DNA from: Verrucomicrobia bacterium UBA3841
GTDB lineage: Bacteria; Verrucomicrobiota; Kiritimatiellia; RFP12; UBA1067
DNA length: 47,361 nt
Reading direction: 5' to 3'
Assembly: GCA_002392765.1 (NCBI GenBank)
Contig: DGHT01000006.1
Span: 1-47,361, forward strand
The position numbers were made by a program, and so were the translations under genes. Positions within the stretch are counted from its first letter, which is position 1; every line of letters starts with the position of its first letter. Below the pieces are notes generated by a model. That model had not been told where the DNA came from. It was given only the letters and a program-made list of their open reading frames with translations, and did no database searches. Shown here one piece after another: positions 39,587-47,361 of this stretch.

Positions 39587-40866
39587 TGCAATTTATGCGT
39601 ACCGAGCCAGACAAGCGCGTTGCGGTCGCCTTTCGCCGCCTCCGCTTTCGTCCGCCACCAGTTTGCGTTGTGATGGTTTTTGACGACGCCCCCGCGTCCT
39701 TCGTCCCAGCATTCGGCGAGATGGATCATCGCGGGTATGTGTCCTCTGTCGGCGGACCGCTTGAACCACAAATAGCCCAGCCGTTCGTCCTTTTCCGTTC
39801 CGTACCCCTTCATGTAGCACTCGCCGAGACTGTCCATGGCGGGCGGGTATTTCTTGTTCGAGGCGAGGAACCGCCAGATGGAGAACGCCTCGGCGCGGCG
39901 CTTCGATTCGGCGGCGCGGTACTTCTCGAGAGCCTTCTGTGCGACGGCCTGCGACATTCCGTTGGTCGCGAGCGGGAAGCCGACATTGTCGCAAATGCAC
40001 CTCGCATACGCATCCATCGCCTCCACCTTCCCCTGCATCGCCGACTTCTTCAGAAGATCCACCGCGCGCGCGGGGTTTTTCTCGACGCCGTCGCCGGCGA
40101 GAAGCGCGTTCGCGTAGTTGTACTGCCCTTCCGCGTTCTGGGCGTTGGACGCCATGAGGAAGTACCTGACAGCCTGTATGTGGTCTTTTTCGGCGCCGTT
40201 CCCGTCGCGGTACATCTCGCCGATCCTGCTCATCGCCTTCGGATGTCCCTGCGCGGCGGCGAGACGGAAGTTTTCCATCGCGAGCGCGACGTCGGCCGGG
40301 TTTCCCCATCCGTAGAGGTAGCAGAGCCCGAGATTGTAGAACGCGTTGGAGTCGGTTTTGGTGGCGGCCCGCGAAAAGCAACCGAACGCCTCGCGCATCA
40401 GCGTCGCCGCGCGCTTGTCGCGTTCCGGGAGTTTGCGCGCGGCCTCCAGACGCCTCACGCCGATTTCGTTAAGGGCGTGCACCTCGTCCAGATCCGCGGC
40501 CCGTTTGAGCATGCCGGCGTCGTTTTTCTCGAGGGAGAGCAGATACCATGCCGCCGGGTTGTTGTTTTTCTGCGCGAGCGCGAGAATCCTGTACTTGCTC
40601 AACTCGAAAAATTTCCTGCGCTCCTCCTCCGTTATTTTCGCCGCCTGCGGCGCATCGGGTTCGGATGAAACGACTGCTATCAGGAACTGCTGGAGCGGCA
40701 GATTCTTCCTGGCGTCCTCCAGAAGTATCTTCGCGGTCTTTTCGTACTGGCGCCGGTCGCCCGAGGCGCGCGCATCCAGGAACAGCGCTATGGGCGACTC
40801 CTCCGCCGCGCAACGCGGCGAAAGGAAAGGCGCCAAAGCCAGAATCAGCAATGTTGTCTTTTTCAT
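39583..40866 (-). CDS. Exported Sel1-repeat protein (427 aa)
   Basis: Signal peptide MKKTTLLILALAPFLSPRCAA, a helical N-terminal part, then about six Sel1 units (NAFYNLGLCYLYGWG, PKAMSRIGEMYRDGNGA, AEGQYNYANALLAGDGV, PPAMDSLGECYMKGYGT, IPAMIHLAECWDEGRGG). Paralogue of the downstream gene. Start at 40866 is favoured by the signal peptide, the AAGGAA site and the ATGA overlap with the methyltransferase; the longer frame upstream runs antisense-like through other genes. A role in envelope assembly or secretion is a guess. Confidence 0.85.
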   Translation of the reverse strand: MKKTTLLILALAPFLSPRCAAEESPIALFLDARASGDRRQYEKTAKILLEDARKNLPLQQFLIAVVSSEPDAPQAAKITEEERRKFFELSKYRILALAQKNNNPAAWYLLSLEKNDAGMLKRAADLDEVHALNEIGVRRLEAARKLPERDKRAATLMREAFGCFSRAATKTDSNAFYNLGLCYLYGWGNPADVALAMENFRLAAAQGHPKAMSRIGEMYRDGNGAEKDHIQAVRYFLMASNAQNAEGQYNYANALLAGDGVEKNPARAVDLLKKSAMQGKVEAMDAYARCICDNVGFPLATNGMSQAVAQKALEKYRAAESKRRAEAFSIWRFLASNKKYPPAMDSLGECYMKGYGTEKDERLGYLWFKRSADRGHIPAMIHLAECWDEGRGGVVKNHHNANWWRTKAEAAKGDRNALVWLGTHKLQ

Positions 40867-41348
40867 GATTTCCTTCCGAATGGCGTGAAAACCGCCGAGC
40901 CCTCCCTGACCAGCCCGACATGCTCGCGCCAGGCTTTTTTCCTCGCGCATACGGTCAAAGTGTGCCCTTTGCGCCCGAACAGCCACCACTTCGGACGCTT
41001 CATTTCCAGTATGTCGAAACCCTCCCGGATTATCTTGTATATCTCCGGGGGCGTGAAGCCGTCCTGCTTTCCGGTCCTCTCGTTCACGGTGAAGAAAAGG
41101 CATCCCTCCGGTTTTAGCACGCGGTTCGCCTCGCGTATCGCCGCGCGCGTGACCGTGCGGCCTTCCATTACTACAACCTCGAACTGCCTGTCCTCGAAGG
41201 GAATATCCTCCGGCTCCCTCTCGGAAAGCCATACACCCCCGCGTACGCGCCTGAGCGCGCTGACGACGCCGTCATCGGCGAACCCGACCGCGAGCGCGGT
41301 CCGGATTCTGTCGTAGCGCGAGGCGATGGACTGGAGGATCGGTTCTAT
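40863..41348 (-). CDS. Small class I SAM-dependent methyltransferase with no standard start codon
   Basis: The 161-codon frame reads from the end of hisS: IASRYDRIRTALAVGFAD (truncated SAM-binding strand), DIPFEDRQFEVVVMEG (acidic motif and strand 4) and REANRVLKPEGCLFFTVNE (the LKPGG-like motif), then KGHTLTVCARKKAW. No in-frame ATG, GTG or TTG precedes the conserved part; the first ATG is internal (41168). A perfect GGAGGT lies six bases before an ATA codon at 41348 that overlaps the hisS stop (ATAG). Either translation starts at AUA, or the true start has been lost. The protein is short for the family, about 60 residues missing at the N-terminus. The substrate is unknown. Confidence 0.6.
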   Translation of the reverse strand: MEPILQSIASRYDRIRTALAVGFADDGVVSALRRVRGGVWLSEREPEDIPFEDRQFEVVVMEGRTVTRAAIREANRVLKPEGCLFFTVNERTGKQDGFTPPEIYKIIREGFDILEMKRPKWWLFGRKGHTLTVCARKKAWREHVGLVREGSAVFTPFGRKS

Positions 41349-42574
41349 AGCGCGACCTCCGTTTCCTCCCCGGTCGAGAGATCCTTGATCCTTGCCGAGC
41401 CTTTCGCCACGTCGTCAGGTCCGATGAAAACGGCTTTCGCCGCGCAGGACGAACCTGCGCGCGAGAAGAACTTCTTCGGCTTCTGCTCGCGGAGCGCGAG
41501 ATCGACGCATTCCCCCTGCGAACGCAGCTTCGCCGCCAGACGCAGCGCCGCGTCGCGCTGATCCGGGAACATGAACCCGACCGCGACGCCCTTGCGCCCT
41601 GCGACGGTTTCCCCGCCCAGGCGCGCCTTGAGAAGCTCCGTCACGACCACGTCGCCGAATCCCAGCCCGACCGCGCTCGTGGCCTCGCCGCCAATCGTCG
41701 TCAGGAGGTTGTCGTAGCGCCCGCCGCCGAACACGGCCCGGAATTCGCCGGCCGTGTCGAAGCACTCGAACACTATCCCCGTGTAGTAGCTCAGCCCGCG
41801 GATCACGCCGATGTCGAACACGAGCCTGTCCGCGAAACCGGCGACTTCCGCCAGACGGAACATTTCCGTCAGTTCCGGGGAGGCGGAGCAATCCTTCGTC
41901 TCCATGATCGCGAAAGCGGCCTCGGTCTCCGCGTCCGAAAGTCCGCCGTCCCCGAGCATCGCGGCGATTTCGGAATCGGGCATCTTGCCGCGCTTGTCGA
42001 GCGCCAGGAACACCTGCGCGTGCTTGTCCGCGGAGATGCCGGAACCGGCCAGCAGTTCGCCCAGGAACTTTCTGGAGGAGACGTGCACCTTGTAGTCGGA
42101 ATCCGCAAGCCCCATGCGGCGGAGGGCGTCGCACGCCGCGCCGATCACCTCGACCTCCGCGAGAACCGAATCTTCGCCGATGATGTCGAGATTCCACTGG
42201 TAGTGTTCGCGCTTGCGGCCTTTCGTCATGCGCTCGTAGCGGAAGCACTGCGCGATGGTCGTCCATTTCAGCGGAAACTGCAGTTCCTTCTGCCTCGCGG
42301 CAACCATGCGGGCGAGCGTCGGAGTCATCTCGGCGCGCAGCGCGATGTGCCGTTCGGACTTGTCGAAAAAGTGGTACAGCTGTTCGCCGACCTCCTCGCC
42401 GGCCTTCCGCGCCAGAAGATCGTAGTTCTCGACGACGCACGCGTCGTACGGTTTGAAACCCGCCGCCTCGCCGGCGGCGCGGAAGGCGTCGAACACCCTG
42501 TTGCGCCAGACCATGTCCTCCGGGTAGAAGTCGCGCATCCCGCGCGGCGGCTCGAACGAAACGCCGCCCGCCAT
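41345..42574 (-). CDS. hisS: Histidyl-tRNA synthetase
   Basis: Charges tRNA-His. The 409 residues show the class II core: PPRGMRDFYP, LRAEMTPTLARM, the motif 2 loop FRYERMTKGRKREHYQWN, GLSYYTGIVFE and FGGGRYDNL, and a C-terminal anticodon-binding domain. Start at 42574 (MAGGVSFEPP) overlaps the proS stop as TGATG; a much longer open frame upstream is only a shadow of proS. Confidence 0.95.
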   Translation of the reverse strand: MAGGVSFEPPRGMRDFYPEDMVWRNRVFDAFRAAGEAAGFKPYDACVVENYDLLARKAGEEVGEQLYHFFDKSERHIALRAEMTPTLARMVAARQKELQFPLKWTTIAQCFRYERMTKGRKREHYQWNLDIIGEDSVLAEVEVIGAACDALRRMGLADSDYKVHVSSRKFLGELLAGSGISADKHAQVFLALDKRGKMPDSEIAAMLGDGGLSDAETEAAFAIMETKDCSASPELTEMFRLAEVAGFADRLVFDIGVIRGLSYYTGIVFECFDTAGEFRAVFGGGRYDNLLTTIGGEATSAVGLGFGDVVVTELLKARLGGETVAGRKGVAVGFMFPDQRDAALRLAAKLRSQGECVDLALREQKPKKFFSRAGSSCAAKAVFIGPDDVAKGSARIKDLSTGEETEVAL

Positions 42575-44304
42575 CACAGCATCTCCTTCACCGTCGCCAC
42601 GGCCCCGCCGGGCGGGACGATGCGTGTTTTGGACTTGTCCTCGCTGCGGCGCTTGATCTCGACGCCGCCGTTCGCGAGCCCCTTCGCGCCTACGACGACG
42701 CGAACAGGGAAGCCGATGAGGTCTGCGTCCTTGAACTTGACCCCGGGACGCTCCGCGCGGTCGTCGACGATAACGTCGATCCCCGCCGATTCCAGCTCCG
42801 CCTCCATGGCGTCCGCGACTTTCGTCGCTTCGGCATTGTCGGGATCGAGGTTTTCGACGACGACCTGGTACGGCGCGACGGACGCGGGCCATACGATACC
42901 GTCCTTGTCGTGGCTCTGCTCGATCACAGCCTGGAGCGTGCGGCTCACGCCTATGCCGTAGCAGCCCATTATCATGACGTGCTCTTCGAGCTTGTCGTTC
43001 TTGTAGACCGCGTTGAAAGCGGCAGTGTACTTCGTACCGAGCTTGAAAACCTGTCCGACCTCTATGCCGCGCTTTATCGTCATCGGCCTGCCGCACTTCG
43101 CGCAGATGTCGCCGTCCTTGACGACCGTCAGATCGGCGCAGTCCGCACCGGCGATTTTCGCGTCGCGGGAGAGATCGACGTTCTTCAGGTGGAAACCGTC
43201 CTTGTTGGCGCCGGCGATGCGTCCGGCCGCGCCCTTCAGCGCTATGTCGCATACGATCCTGAGCGACGCGTCCGCCGGCTTGACGGGGCCGACGAATCCG
43301 GCGTTGGCGCCAGTGACCCTGAGAACCGTCTCGAAATCTGCGAGTTCGACCTTCTTCGCGCCGAGGAAGCGCCTGAGCTTCACTTCGTTGACATCGCGGT
43401 CGCCGTCGACGCACACCATGACCGGCTTTCCGTCCGCCGCATACACGAGCGACTTGACGAACGCGGACGCGGGAAGATCCATGAACGCGGCGACCTGGTC
43501 GATCGTTTTCGCGCCGGGCGTGGGGACCTCCTCGAAGGGCGCGTTCCCCGTTCCCCGTTCCCCGTTCCCCGTTCCCTGTTCCCCGGTCCCCCGTTCCGCT
43601 TTCTCGAGATTCGCCGCGTAGCCGCACCCTTCGCAGAAAGCGATTCCGTCCTCGCCGGCGTCGGCGAGCACGTGGAATTCGTGCGTCATCGAATCGCCCA
43701 TGTCGCCGCCGTCGGCCTGCACCGGGACGGCCTTGAGGCCGCAGCGCGCGAACACGCGCTCGTAGGCATGGTACATGTTCCAGTAGCTCCTGTCGGCGCC
43801 GTCGGCGTCGGTGTCGAAGGAATACGCATCCTTCATCAGGAATTCCTTGGAACGCATAAGGCCGAAGCGCGGACGCGTCTCGTCGCGGAATTTCCACTGT
43901 ATCTGGTAGATGGTCAGCGGGAGCTGGCGGTAGGACGAGACCAGGCTCTTCGCGATGTCGGTGAACACCTCCTCGGCCGTGGGGCCGAGCGCGAACTCGT
44001 GTTCGGCGCGGTCGCGAAGCTTGAACATGTTCGGCCCCATCGTGTCCCAGCGGCCCGTAGTCCGCCACAGTTCGGCGGGCTGGAGGACGGGCGTGACAAT
44101 CTCCTGCGCGCCGGCGGCGTCCATTTCCTCGCGGACGATGCGGCGGATTTTCTCCAGCACGCGCATTCCGAGCGGCAGATAGGCATACAGCCCTCCCGCG
44201 ACTTTGCGCACCAGCCCGGCGCGCACGAGAAGCCTGTGCGAATCGATTTCAGCGTCCTGCGGATTCTCCCGCAGCGTCTGGATGAAAAGCTTAGACCATT
44301 TCAT
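42574..44304 (-). CDS. proS: Prolyl-tRNA synthetase with a 7-base-repeat insertion
   Basis: Charges tRNA-Pro. The 576 residues have the bacterial architecture: class II core (RTTGRWDTMG, LGPTAEE, FRDETRPRFGLMRSKEF), an INS editing domain of YbaK type in the middle, and the C-terminal anticodon-binding domain (VGAKGLANGGVEIK). At about 238-254, right after the zinc-like CEGCGYAANLEKAE segment and before the editing domain, lies RGTGEQGTGNGERGTGN, encoded by tandem GTTCCCC words. This linker is where lengths normally vary, so function is probably kept. It follows accA by 12 bases and overlaps hisS. Confidence 0.94.
   Translation of the reverse strand: MKWSKLFIQTLRENPQDAEIDSHRLLVRAGLVRKVAGGLYAYLPLGMRVLEKIRRIVREEMDAAGAQEIVTPVLQPAELWRTTGRWDTMGPNMFKLRDRAEHEFALGPTAEEVFTDIAKSLVSSYRQLPLTIYQIQWKFRDETRPRFGLMRSKEFLMKDAYSFDTDADGADRSYWNMYHAYERVFARCGLKAVPVQADGGDMGDSMTHEFHVLADAGEDGIAFCEGCGYAANLEKAERGTGEQGTGNGERGTGNAPFEEVPTPGAKTIDQVAAFMDLPASAFVKSLVYAADGKPVMVCVDGDRDVNEVKLRRFLGAKKVELADFETVLRVTGANAGFVGPVKPADASLRIVCDIALKGAAGRIAGANKDGFHLKNVDLSRDAKIAGADCADLTVVKDGDICAKCGRPMTIKRGIEVGQVFKLGTKYTAAFNAVYKNDKLEEHVMIMGCYGIGVSRTLQAVIEQSHDKDGIVWPASVAPYQVVVENLDPDNAEATKVADAMEAELESAGIDVIVDDRAERPGVKFKDADLIGFPVRVVVGAKGLANGGVEIKRRSEDKSKTRIVPPGGAVATVKEML
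43543..43597. repeat. Coding 7-base tandem (GTTCCCC type) in proS
   Basis: Six consecutive units (43543-43584), five of them exact and one GTTCCCT, followed by degenerate ones. It is the longest run of this word in the window. Confidence 0.8.
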
Positions 44305-44316
44305 GGATGGAACACC

Positions 44317-45141
44317 TCAGTAGAAATTTCCGTACGCGCGGAGTTTCGCGTACCTTTTTTCGACAAGCTCCGCCGCAGGCACCTTCGCAAGCCGCTCCAG
44401 GGAATCGAGAATCGCCTTCTTGACGGCGGCGATCGCGGCGGACGGATTCTTGTGGGCGCCGCCCGCAGGCTCTTTGACCACCTTGTCGACCACCTTGAGC
44501 GCCAGAAGATCCTTCGCCGTTATCTTGAGCGCCTCGGCGGCCTCGGGCGCCTTCGCGCCGTCGCGCCAGAGTATGCCCGCGCAGCCTTCGGGGGATATCA
44601 CCGAATAGACGGCGTTCTCCATCATGAGGATCTCGTCGCCCACGGCGATCGCCAGCGCTCCGCCGGAACCGCCTTCGCCGGTGATTACGACCACGACCGG
44701 AGTTTCGAGATCCGAGAAGAATTCGAGCGATTTCGCGATCGCCTCCGCCTGTCCGCGCTCCTCCGCCTCGCGGCCGGGATACGCGCCGGGGGTGTCGACG
44801 AACGTCACGACCGGATTGCCGAAACGCTCGGCGAGCTTCGCAAGGCGCATCGCCTTGCGGTAGCCGTCGGGATTGACCATGCCGAAGTTCGACTCGACGT
44901 TCTCCTCGACGGAAGAACCCTTGTTGTGTCCGAGAATCAGGGCCTTGAACCGTCCGATAGTGCCGAAACCGGCCACCATCGCGCGGTCGTCGTTCACGAG
45001 CCTGTCGCCGTGCAGCTCTTCGAAATCGGAGCACACGCCGGCGATGAAATCGCGCACGTGCGGACGTTTCGCGTCGCGCGCGATCTTGACGGAATCCATC
45101 GCCGTTTTCGCCCTGCCTTTGGCCGTAGCTGTCTTTTTCAT
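44317..45141 (-). CDS. accA: Acetyl-CoA carboxylase carboxyltransferase subunit alpha
   Basis: With AccD it transfers the carboxyl group from biotin to acetyl-CoA, making malonyl-CoA. The 274 residues contain RPHVRDFI, DFEELHGDR, VNPDGYRKAMRLAKLAE, FVDTPGAYPG, VVVVITGEGGSGGALAI and SVISPEGCAGILW. It lacks about 40 N-terminal residues compared with E. coli AccA. AGGAG precedes the ATG by eight bases. It lies directly after accD, a common order. Confidence 0.95.
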   Translation of the reverse strand: MKKTATAKGRAKTAMDSVKIARDAKRPHVRDFIAGVCSDFEELHGDRLVNDDRAMVAGFGTIGRFKALILGHNKGSSVEENVESNFGMVNPDGYRKAMRLAKLAERFGNPVVTFVDTPGAYPGREAEERGQAEAIAKSLEFFSDLETPVVVVITGEGGSGGALAIAVGDEILMMENAVYSVISPEGCAGILWRDGAKAPEAAEALKITAKDLLALKVVDKVVKEPAGGAHKNPSAAIAAVKKAILDSLERLAKVPAAELVEKRYAKLRAYGNFY

Positions 45142-45152
45142 GCGAAAATCTC

Positions 45153-45980
45153 CTAGAATCCCCAATATTCGAGCATCTTTGCGATAAAGCGCCTCATATC
45201 CGAACGCTCCACGATCCTGTCGATGAAACCGTGCTTTTCGAGATATTCGGCCGACTGGAAATCGGCCGGCAGCTTCTGGCGGATCGTGTTCTCGATGACG
45301 CGCCTTCCGGCGAAGCCGATAAGGGCGCGCGGCTCGCTGATGTTTATGTCGCCGAGCATCGCGTATGACGCGGAAACGCCGCCGGTCGTCGGATCGGTAA
45401 GCACCGATATGTACGGCAGGCCCGCCTCTTTGAGCCTTGCTATCGCGGCGGACGTCTTGGCCATCTGCATGAGCGACAGGATGCCTTCGTGCATCCTGGC
45501 CCCGCCGGAGGCGGAGAAAAGCACGAGAGGACGGCGCGCGCGCACGGCCTCTTCGCAGAGGCGCGCGATCTTCTCGCCGGTCCCCGTGCCGAGGCTGCCG
45601 CCCATGAACGCGAAGTCCATCACGCCCAGCGCGACGGGATGCGACATGATCTCGCAGAATCCCGTCACGACGGCTTCCTTCTCGCCGAGCTTCGCTATCG
45701 TGGCCTCGACTTTCTTGACATACGGGCCGGTCGCGTCGGAAAACGAAAGATGGTCGGAATAGGATATGCCGGCGAAAAGTTCTTCGAACGTGTCCTTGTC
45801 CGCGGTCGCCGCTATGCGCGCGCGCGCACCGAGGCGTCCGTGGTAGTTGCACTTGGGGCAGATCGCGCCCGCCGCCTTCCATTCCGCCTTGGGAAAGTGG
45901 CTGTTGCATTTCGGACACACCGCCCAAAGCTCCTTTTCGGACGGAATGGCGGGCTTGTCCTTCTTTTCGTACCAACCCAT
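45153..45980 (-). CDS. accD: Acetyl-CoA carboxylase carboxyltransferase subunit beta
   Basis: Partner of AccA. The 275 residues start with a zinc ribbon (Cys22, Cys25, Cys41, Cys44) followed by the crotonase-like carboxyltransferase core: SDHLSFSDATGPYVKK, FMGGSLGTGTGEKI, VLFSASGGARMHEG, TDPTTGGVSASYAMLGD and EPRALIGFAGRRVI. An AAAGGA ribosome site precedes the start. First of the long run of overlapping or closely spaced genes leading to the HAD phosphatase. Confidence 0.95.
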   Translation of the reverse strand: MGWYEKKDKPAIPSEKELWAVCPKCNSHFPKAEWKAAGAICPKCNYHGRLGARARIAATADKDTFEELFAGISYSDHLSFSDATGPYVKKVEATIAKLGEKEAVVTGFCEIMSHPVALGVMDFAFMGGSLGTGTGEKIARLCEEAVRARRPLVLFSASGGARMHEGILSLMQMAKTSAAIARLKEAGLPYISVLTDPTTGGVSASYAMLGDINISEPRALIGFAGRRVIENTIRQKLPADFQSAEYLEKHGFIDRIVERSDMRRFIAKMLEYWGF

Positions 45981-46004
45981 TTGGGATCCTTTCTTTACTT
46001 TGGA

Positions 46005-46562
46005 TCAGAACGGCATGAATACGATGCCGTAGATGCTCGCCGGCTCGCTGCCGGCCGCTTTGAGCGAATGCTTGACGACGGAGTTGTAGTAGGCGGTGTC
46101 GCCGGGCTCGAGAACGAACGTCTCCCCGCCGTACTTGAGTTCGACGCGCCCCGTCTTGCAGATGATGAGCTCCTCCCCTTCGTGCGACGACTCCTCGTGT
46201 TCGCCGTTCGCGGGGAAATCGATCTTGAAAGGATCCATGTGGCGGTCGGGCTTGCCCAGCGCGAGGGAACGCGACGAGTATGCTCCCGCGCCCGCGCCCG
46301 TTTCAGGCGGCGCGTCGAGATCGGCAGCGCGCGTTATGATGGGATCGGCCTTGAACTGGTCGTCCATGAACGTCCCGAGACGCTGGCCGAGAGCGCGGGA
46401 AAGCTTCGTAAGGATGCCGAGCGCGGGCAGAACGTCGCCCGCCTCGATCGCGTACAGCAGCTTCTCTTCGACTCCGCTTCTGGCGGAAAGCTCCGCCACC
46501 GACATCTCCAGGCCCTGGCGGTATTTGCGTATCCGCTGGCCTACTATCGATTCTTTCGTCAT
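46005..46562 (-). CDS. XRE-family regulator with C-terminal cupin domain
   Basis: A 185-residue DNA-binding protein: HTH_3 domain at about 8-62 (IRKYRQGLEMSVAELSARSG) and a cupin_2 barrel at about 110-182 (HEGEELIICKTGRVELKYGG, LEPGDTAYYNSVVKHSL). XRE-cupin proteins usually sense a small ligand and control a neighbouring metabolic gene. The arrangement with an AMP-forming acyl-CoA synthetase downstream of the divergently or tandemly placed regulator is common in anaerobes; here the synthetase lies upstream on the same strand and accD follows 25 bases after. Confidence 0.85.
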   Translation of the reverse strand: MTKESIVGQRIRKYRQGLEMSVAELSARSGVEEKLLYAIEAGDVLPALGILTKLSRALGQRLGTFMDDQFKADPIITRAADLDAPPETGAGAGAYSSRSLALGKPDRHMDPFKIDFPANGEHEESSHEGEELIICKTGRVELKYGGETFVLEPGDTAYYNSVVKHSLKAAGSEPASIYGIVFMPF

Positions 46563-46590
46563 ATTGGTGGATTCCTTTTATGGATATAAT

Positions 46591-46619
46591 ATTATATCAA
46601 AGCGGCGGTGAACATGCAA
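46591..46619 (-). promoter_or_regulatory. Promoter of the XRE-cupin/acc operon
   Basis: On the minus strand: TTGCAT (46619-46614), 17 bases, TATAAT (46596-46591). The leader is about 22 bases with an AAGGA ribosome site. Confidence 0.7.
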
Positions 46620-46632
46620 ACAATACGGACGC

Positions 46633-47361
46633 TCACCCCTCGACCTCGTTCTGTTTTGCGACAAGCCCGCTTCCGCCGTACATCTTGCGGAGTTTAGGCT
46701 TTTCGATCTTGCCGGTCGGGTTGCGCGGCACATCCGCGAAGATTATCCTTCGCGGACGCTTGTAGCGCGGCAGGCCCAGGCAGAAGCGGTTCAGTTCGTC
46801 CTCGGAGAGCTGCATGCCTTCCTTGACAGACACGATCGCCGCCGCGATTTCGCCGAGACGCTTGTCGGGAAGCCCTATCACGGCGACGTCCTTGACCGCC
46901 GGATTCGCGCGGATGAAGTCCTCGATCTGCACGGGGTAGAGGTTTTCCCCGCCGGTGATGATGACATCCTTGGCGCGGTCGACGAGGTATATGAAGCCGT
47001 CCCGCTCTTCGGCCATGTCGCCCGTCAGCAGCCAGCCGTCGGGCTTGAGGATTTCGGCGGTCGCCTCCTCGTTCTTGTAGTATTCTTTCATGACGCCCGG
47101 GCCCTTGAGCGCCAGTTCGCCCACTTCGCCGGGATTGACGCGCCGGCCGTCGGGTCCGACGATTTTCGTCTGCCATCCGTAGCCCGCCACGCCTATCGCG
47201 CCGACATGGTCGATGTTCTCGATCCCCAGATGGACGGCCCCGGGGCCGGTGGATTCCGAAAGCCCGTAGTTCGTGTCGTAGTCGTGTCCGGGGAAAACCT
47301 TCTTCCAGCGCTTGATCAGGGACGGCGGGACCGGCTGGGCGCCGATGTGCATGAGCCGCCA
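46633..47361 (-). CDS. AMP-dependent acyl-CoA synthetase, C-terminal part (5' end outside window)
   Basis: The 242 residues inside the window carry the later ANL-family motifs: NYGLSEST, WLLTGDMAE, DRAKDVIITGGENLYPVQIE, and PRNPTGKIEK with the catalytic Lys. These enzymes activate a carboxylic acid with ATP and load it on CoA; long- or medium-chain fatty acids are the usual substrates for this wording. The protein continues past the window edge. It ends 70 bases before the XRE-cupin gene, whose own promoter fills the gap. Confidence 0.9.
   Translation of the reverse strand, partial: WRLMHIGAQPVPPSLIKRWKKVFPGHDYDTNYGLSESTGPGAVHLGIENIDHVGAIGVAGYGWQTKIVGPDGRRVNPGEVGELALKGPGVMKEYYKNEEATAEILKPDGWLLTGDMAEERDGFIYLVDRAKDVIITGGENLYPVQIEDFIRANPAVKDVAVIGLPDKRLGEIAAAIVSVKEGMQLSEDELNRFCLGLPRYKRPRRIIFADVPRNPTGKIEKPKLRKMYGGSGLVAKQNEVEG

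Noticed and set aside
41345..44068. A 907-residue open frame covering hisS
   Set aside because: Only the last 409 codons match hisS; the upstream part is an out-of-frame shadow of proS rich in Arg.
44317..45975. A 552-residue open frame covering accA
   Set aside because: The upstream half is a shadow of accD in another frame; accA begins at 45141 with its own ribosome site.
1..47361. Transposase, integrase, tRNA or rRNA genes
   Set aside because: None recognised on either strand by inspection of frames and gaps; a tRNA scan was not possible, so absence of tRNA genes is only by eye.

Overview
The window looks like a GC-rich (about 60 percent by eye) piece of an anaerobic, polysaccharide-degrading bacterium, most likely of the Kiritimatiellota / PVC group from a gut-like habitat. 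The grounds are a run of secreted glycoside hydrolases, a PEP-CTERM sorting tail at the end of a small secreted protein (34969-35505), secreted proteins ending in FRFFKVVR-like tails, and tandem secreted Sel1-repeat proteins. This assignment is inference; no rRNA or tRNA gene, CRISPR array or insertion sequence was seen.

Layout. 1-12.6 kb (all minus strand) is a degradation operon reading GH39-like enzyme, GH5-like lipoprotein, a broken GH2 beta-galactosidase, a two-repeat glycine-rich exported protein, a mosaic gene remnant, a polysaccharide deacetylase, an acetylxylan esterase-GH28 pectinase fusion, and the first codons of a further gene. 12.8-17.1 kb holds two AAA ATPase genes (DUF234-type and DUF4143-type) embedded in decayed sequence: inverted repeats, duplicated promoter regions, a frameshifted small gene and a chimera joining a GH39-like fragment to the tail of the RraA-like gene. 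17.2-23.7 kb (minus) is a hexuronate catabolic operon: SSF symporter, uronate isomerase (UxaC), SDR-type fructuronate reductase, mannonate dehydratase (UxuA) and an RraA-like protein, with a divergent XylR-like regulator at 23.8 kb. 25.1-34.7 kb is mostly housekeeping: fmt, a GH20 hexosaminidase, citrate synthase, purF, a prenyl diphosphate synthase, pgi and an RluA-type pseudouridine synthase. 34.9-37.1 kb is a trio of small exported proteins. 37.1-47.4 kb (minus) is a tightly packed run from an acyl-CoA synthetase and XRE-cupin regulator through accD, accA, proS, hisS, a small methyltransferase, two Sel1 proteins, a YmdB-like phosphodiesterase and a HAD phosphatase.

The most unusual content is in the hexuronate operon. 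Its enzymes carry many in-frame insertions made of stop-poor, largely palindromic repeat elements built from degenerate 7-, 8- or 9-base words. The same element types lie between genes here, and the 7-base type is also inserted in prolyl-tRNA synthetase. The elements recur in the same orientation, in the same order and in the same reading frame in different proteins, resembling in concept the protein-coding palindromic repeats of Rickettsia but with a different makeup. A second, unrelated mosaic of small hairpin modules fills the gaps at 33.5-34.0 kb and 34.7-34.9 kb.

Gene expression signals are also distinctive. Strong TATAAT boxes preceded by TTGCAT-like -35 boxes recur, and at four genes the TATAAT box ends only 6-8 bases before the start codon, implying leaderless mRNAs. 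Many other genes are coupled through ATGA overlaps.
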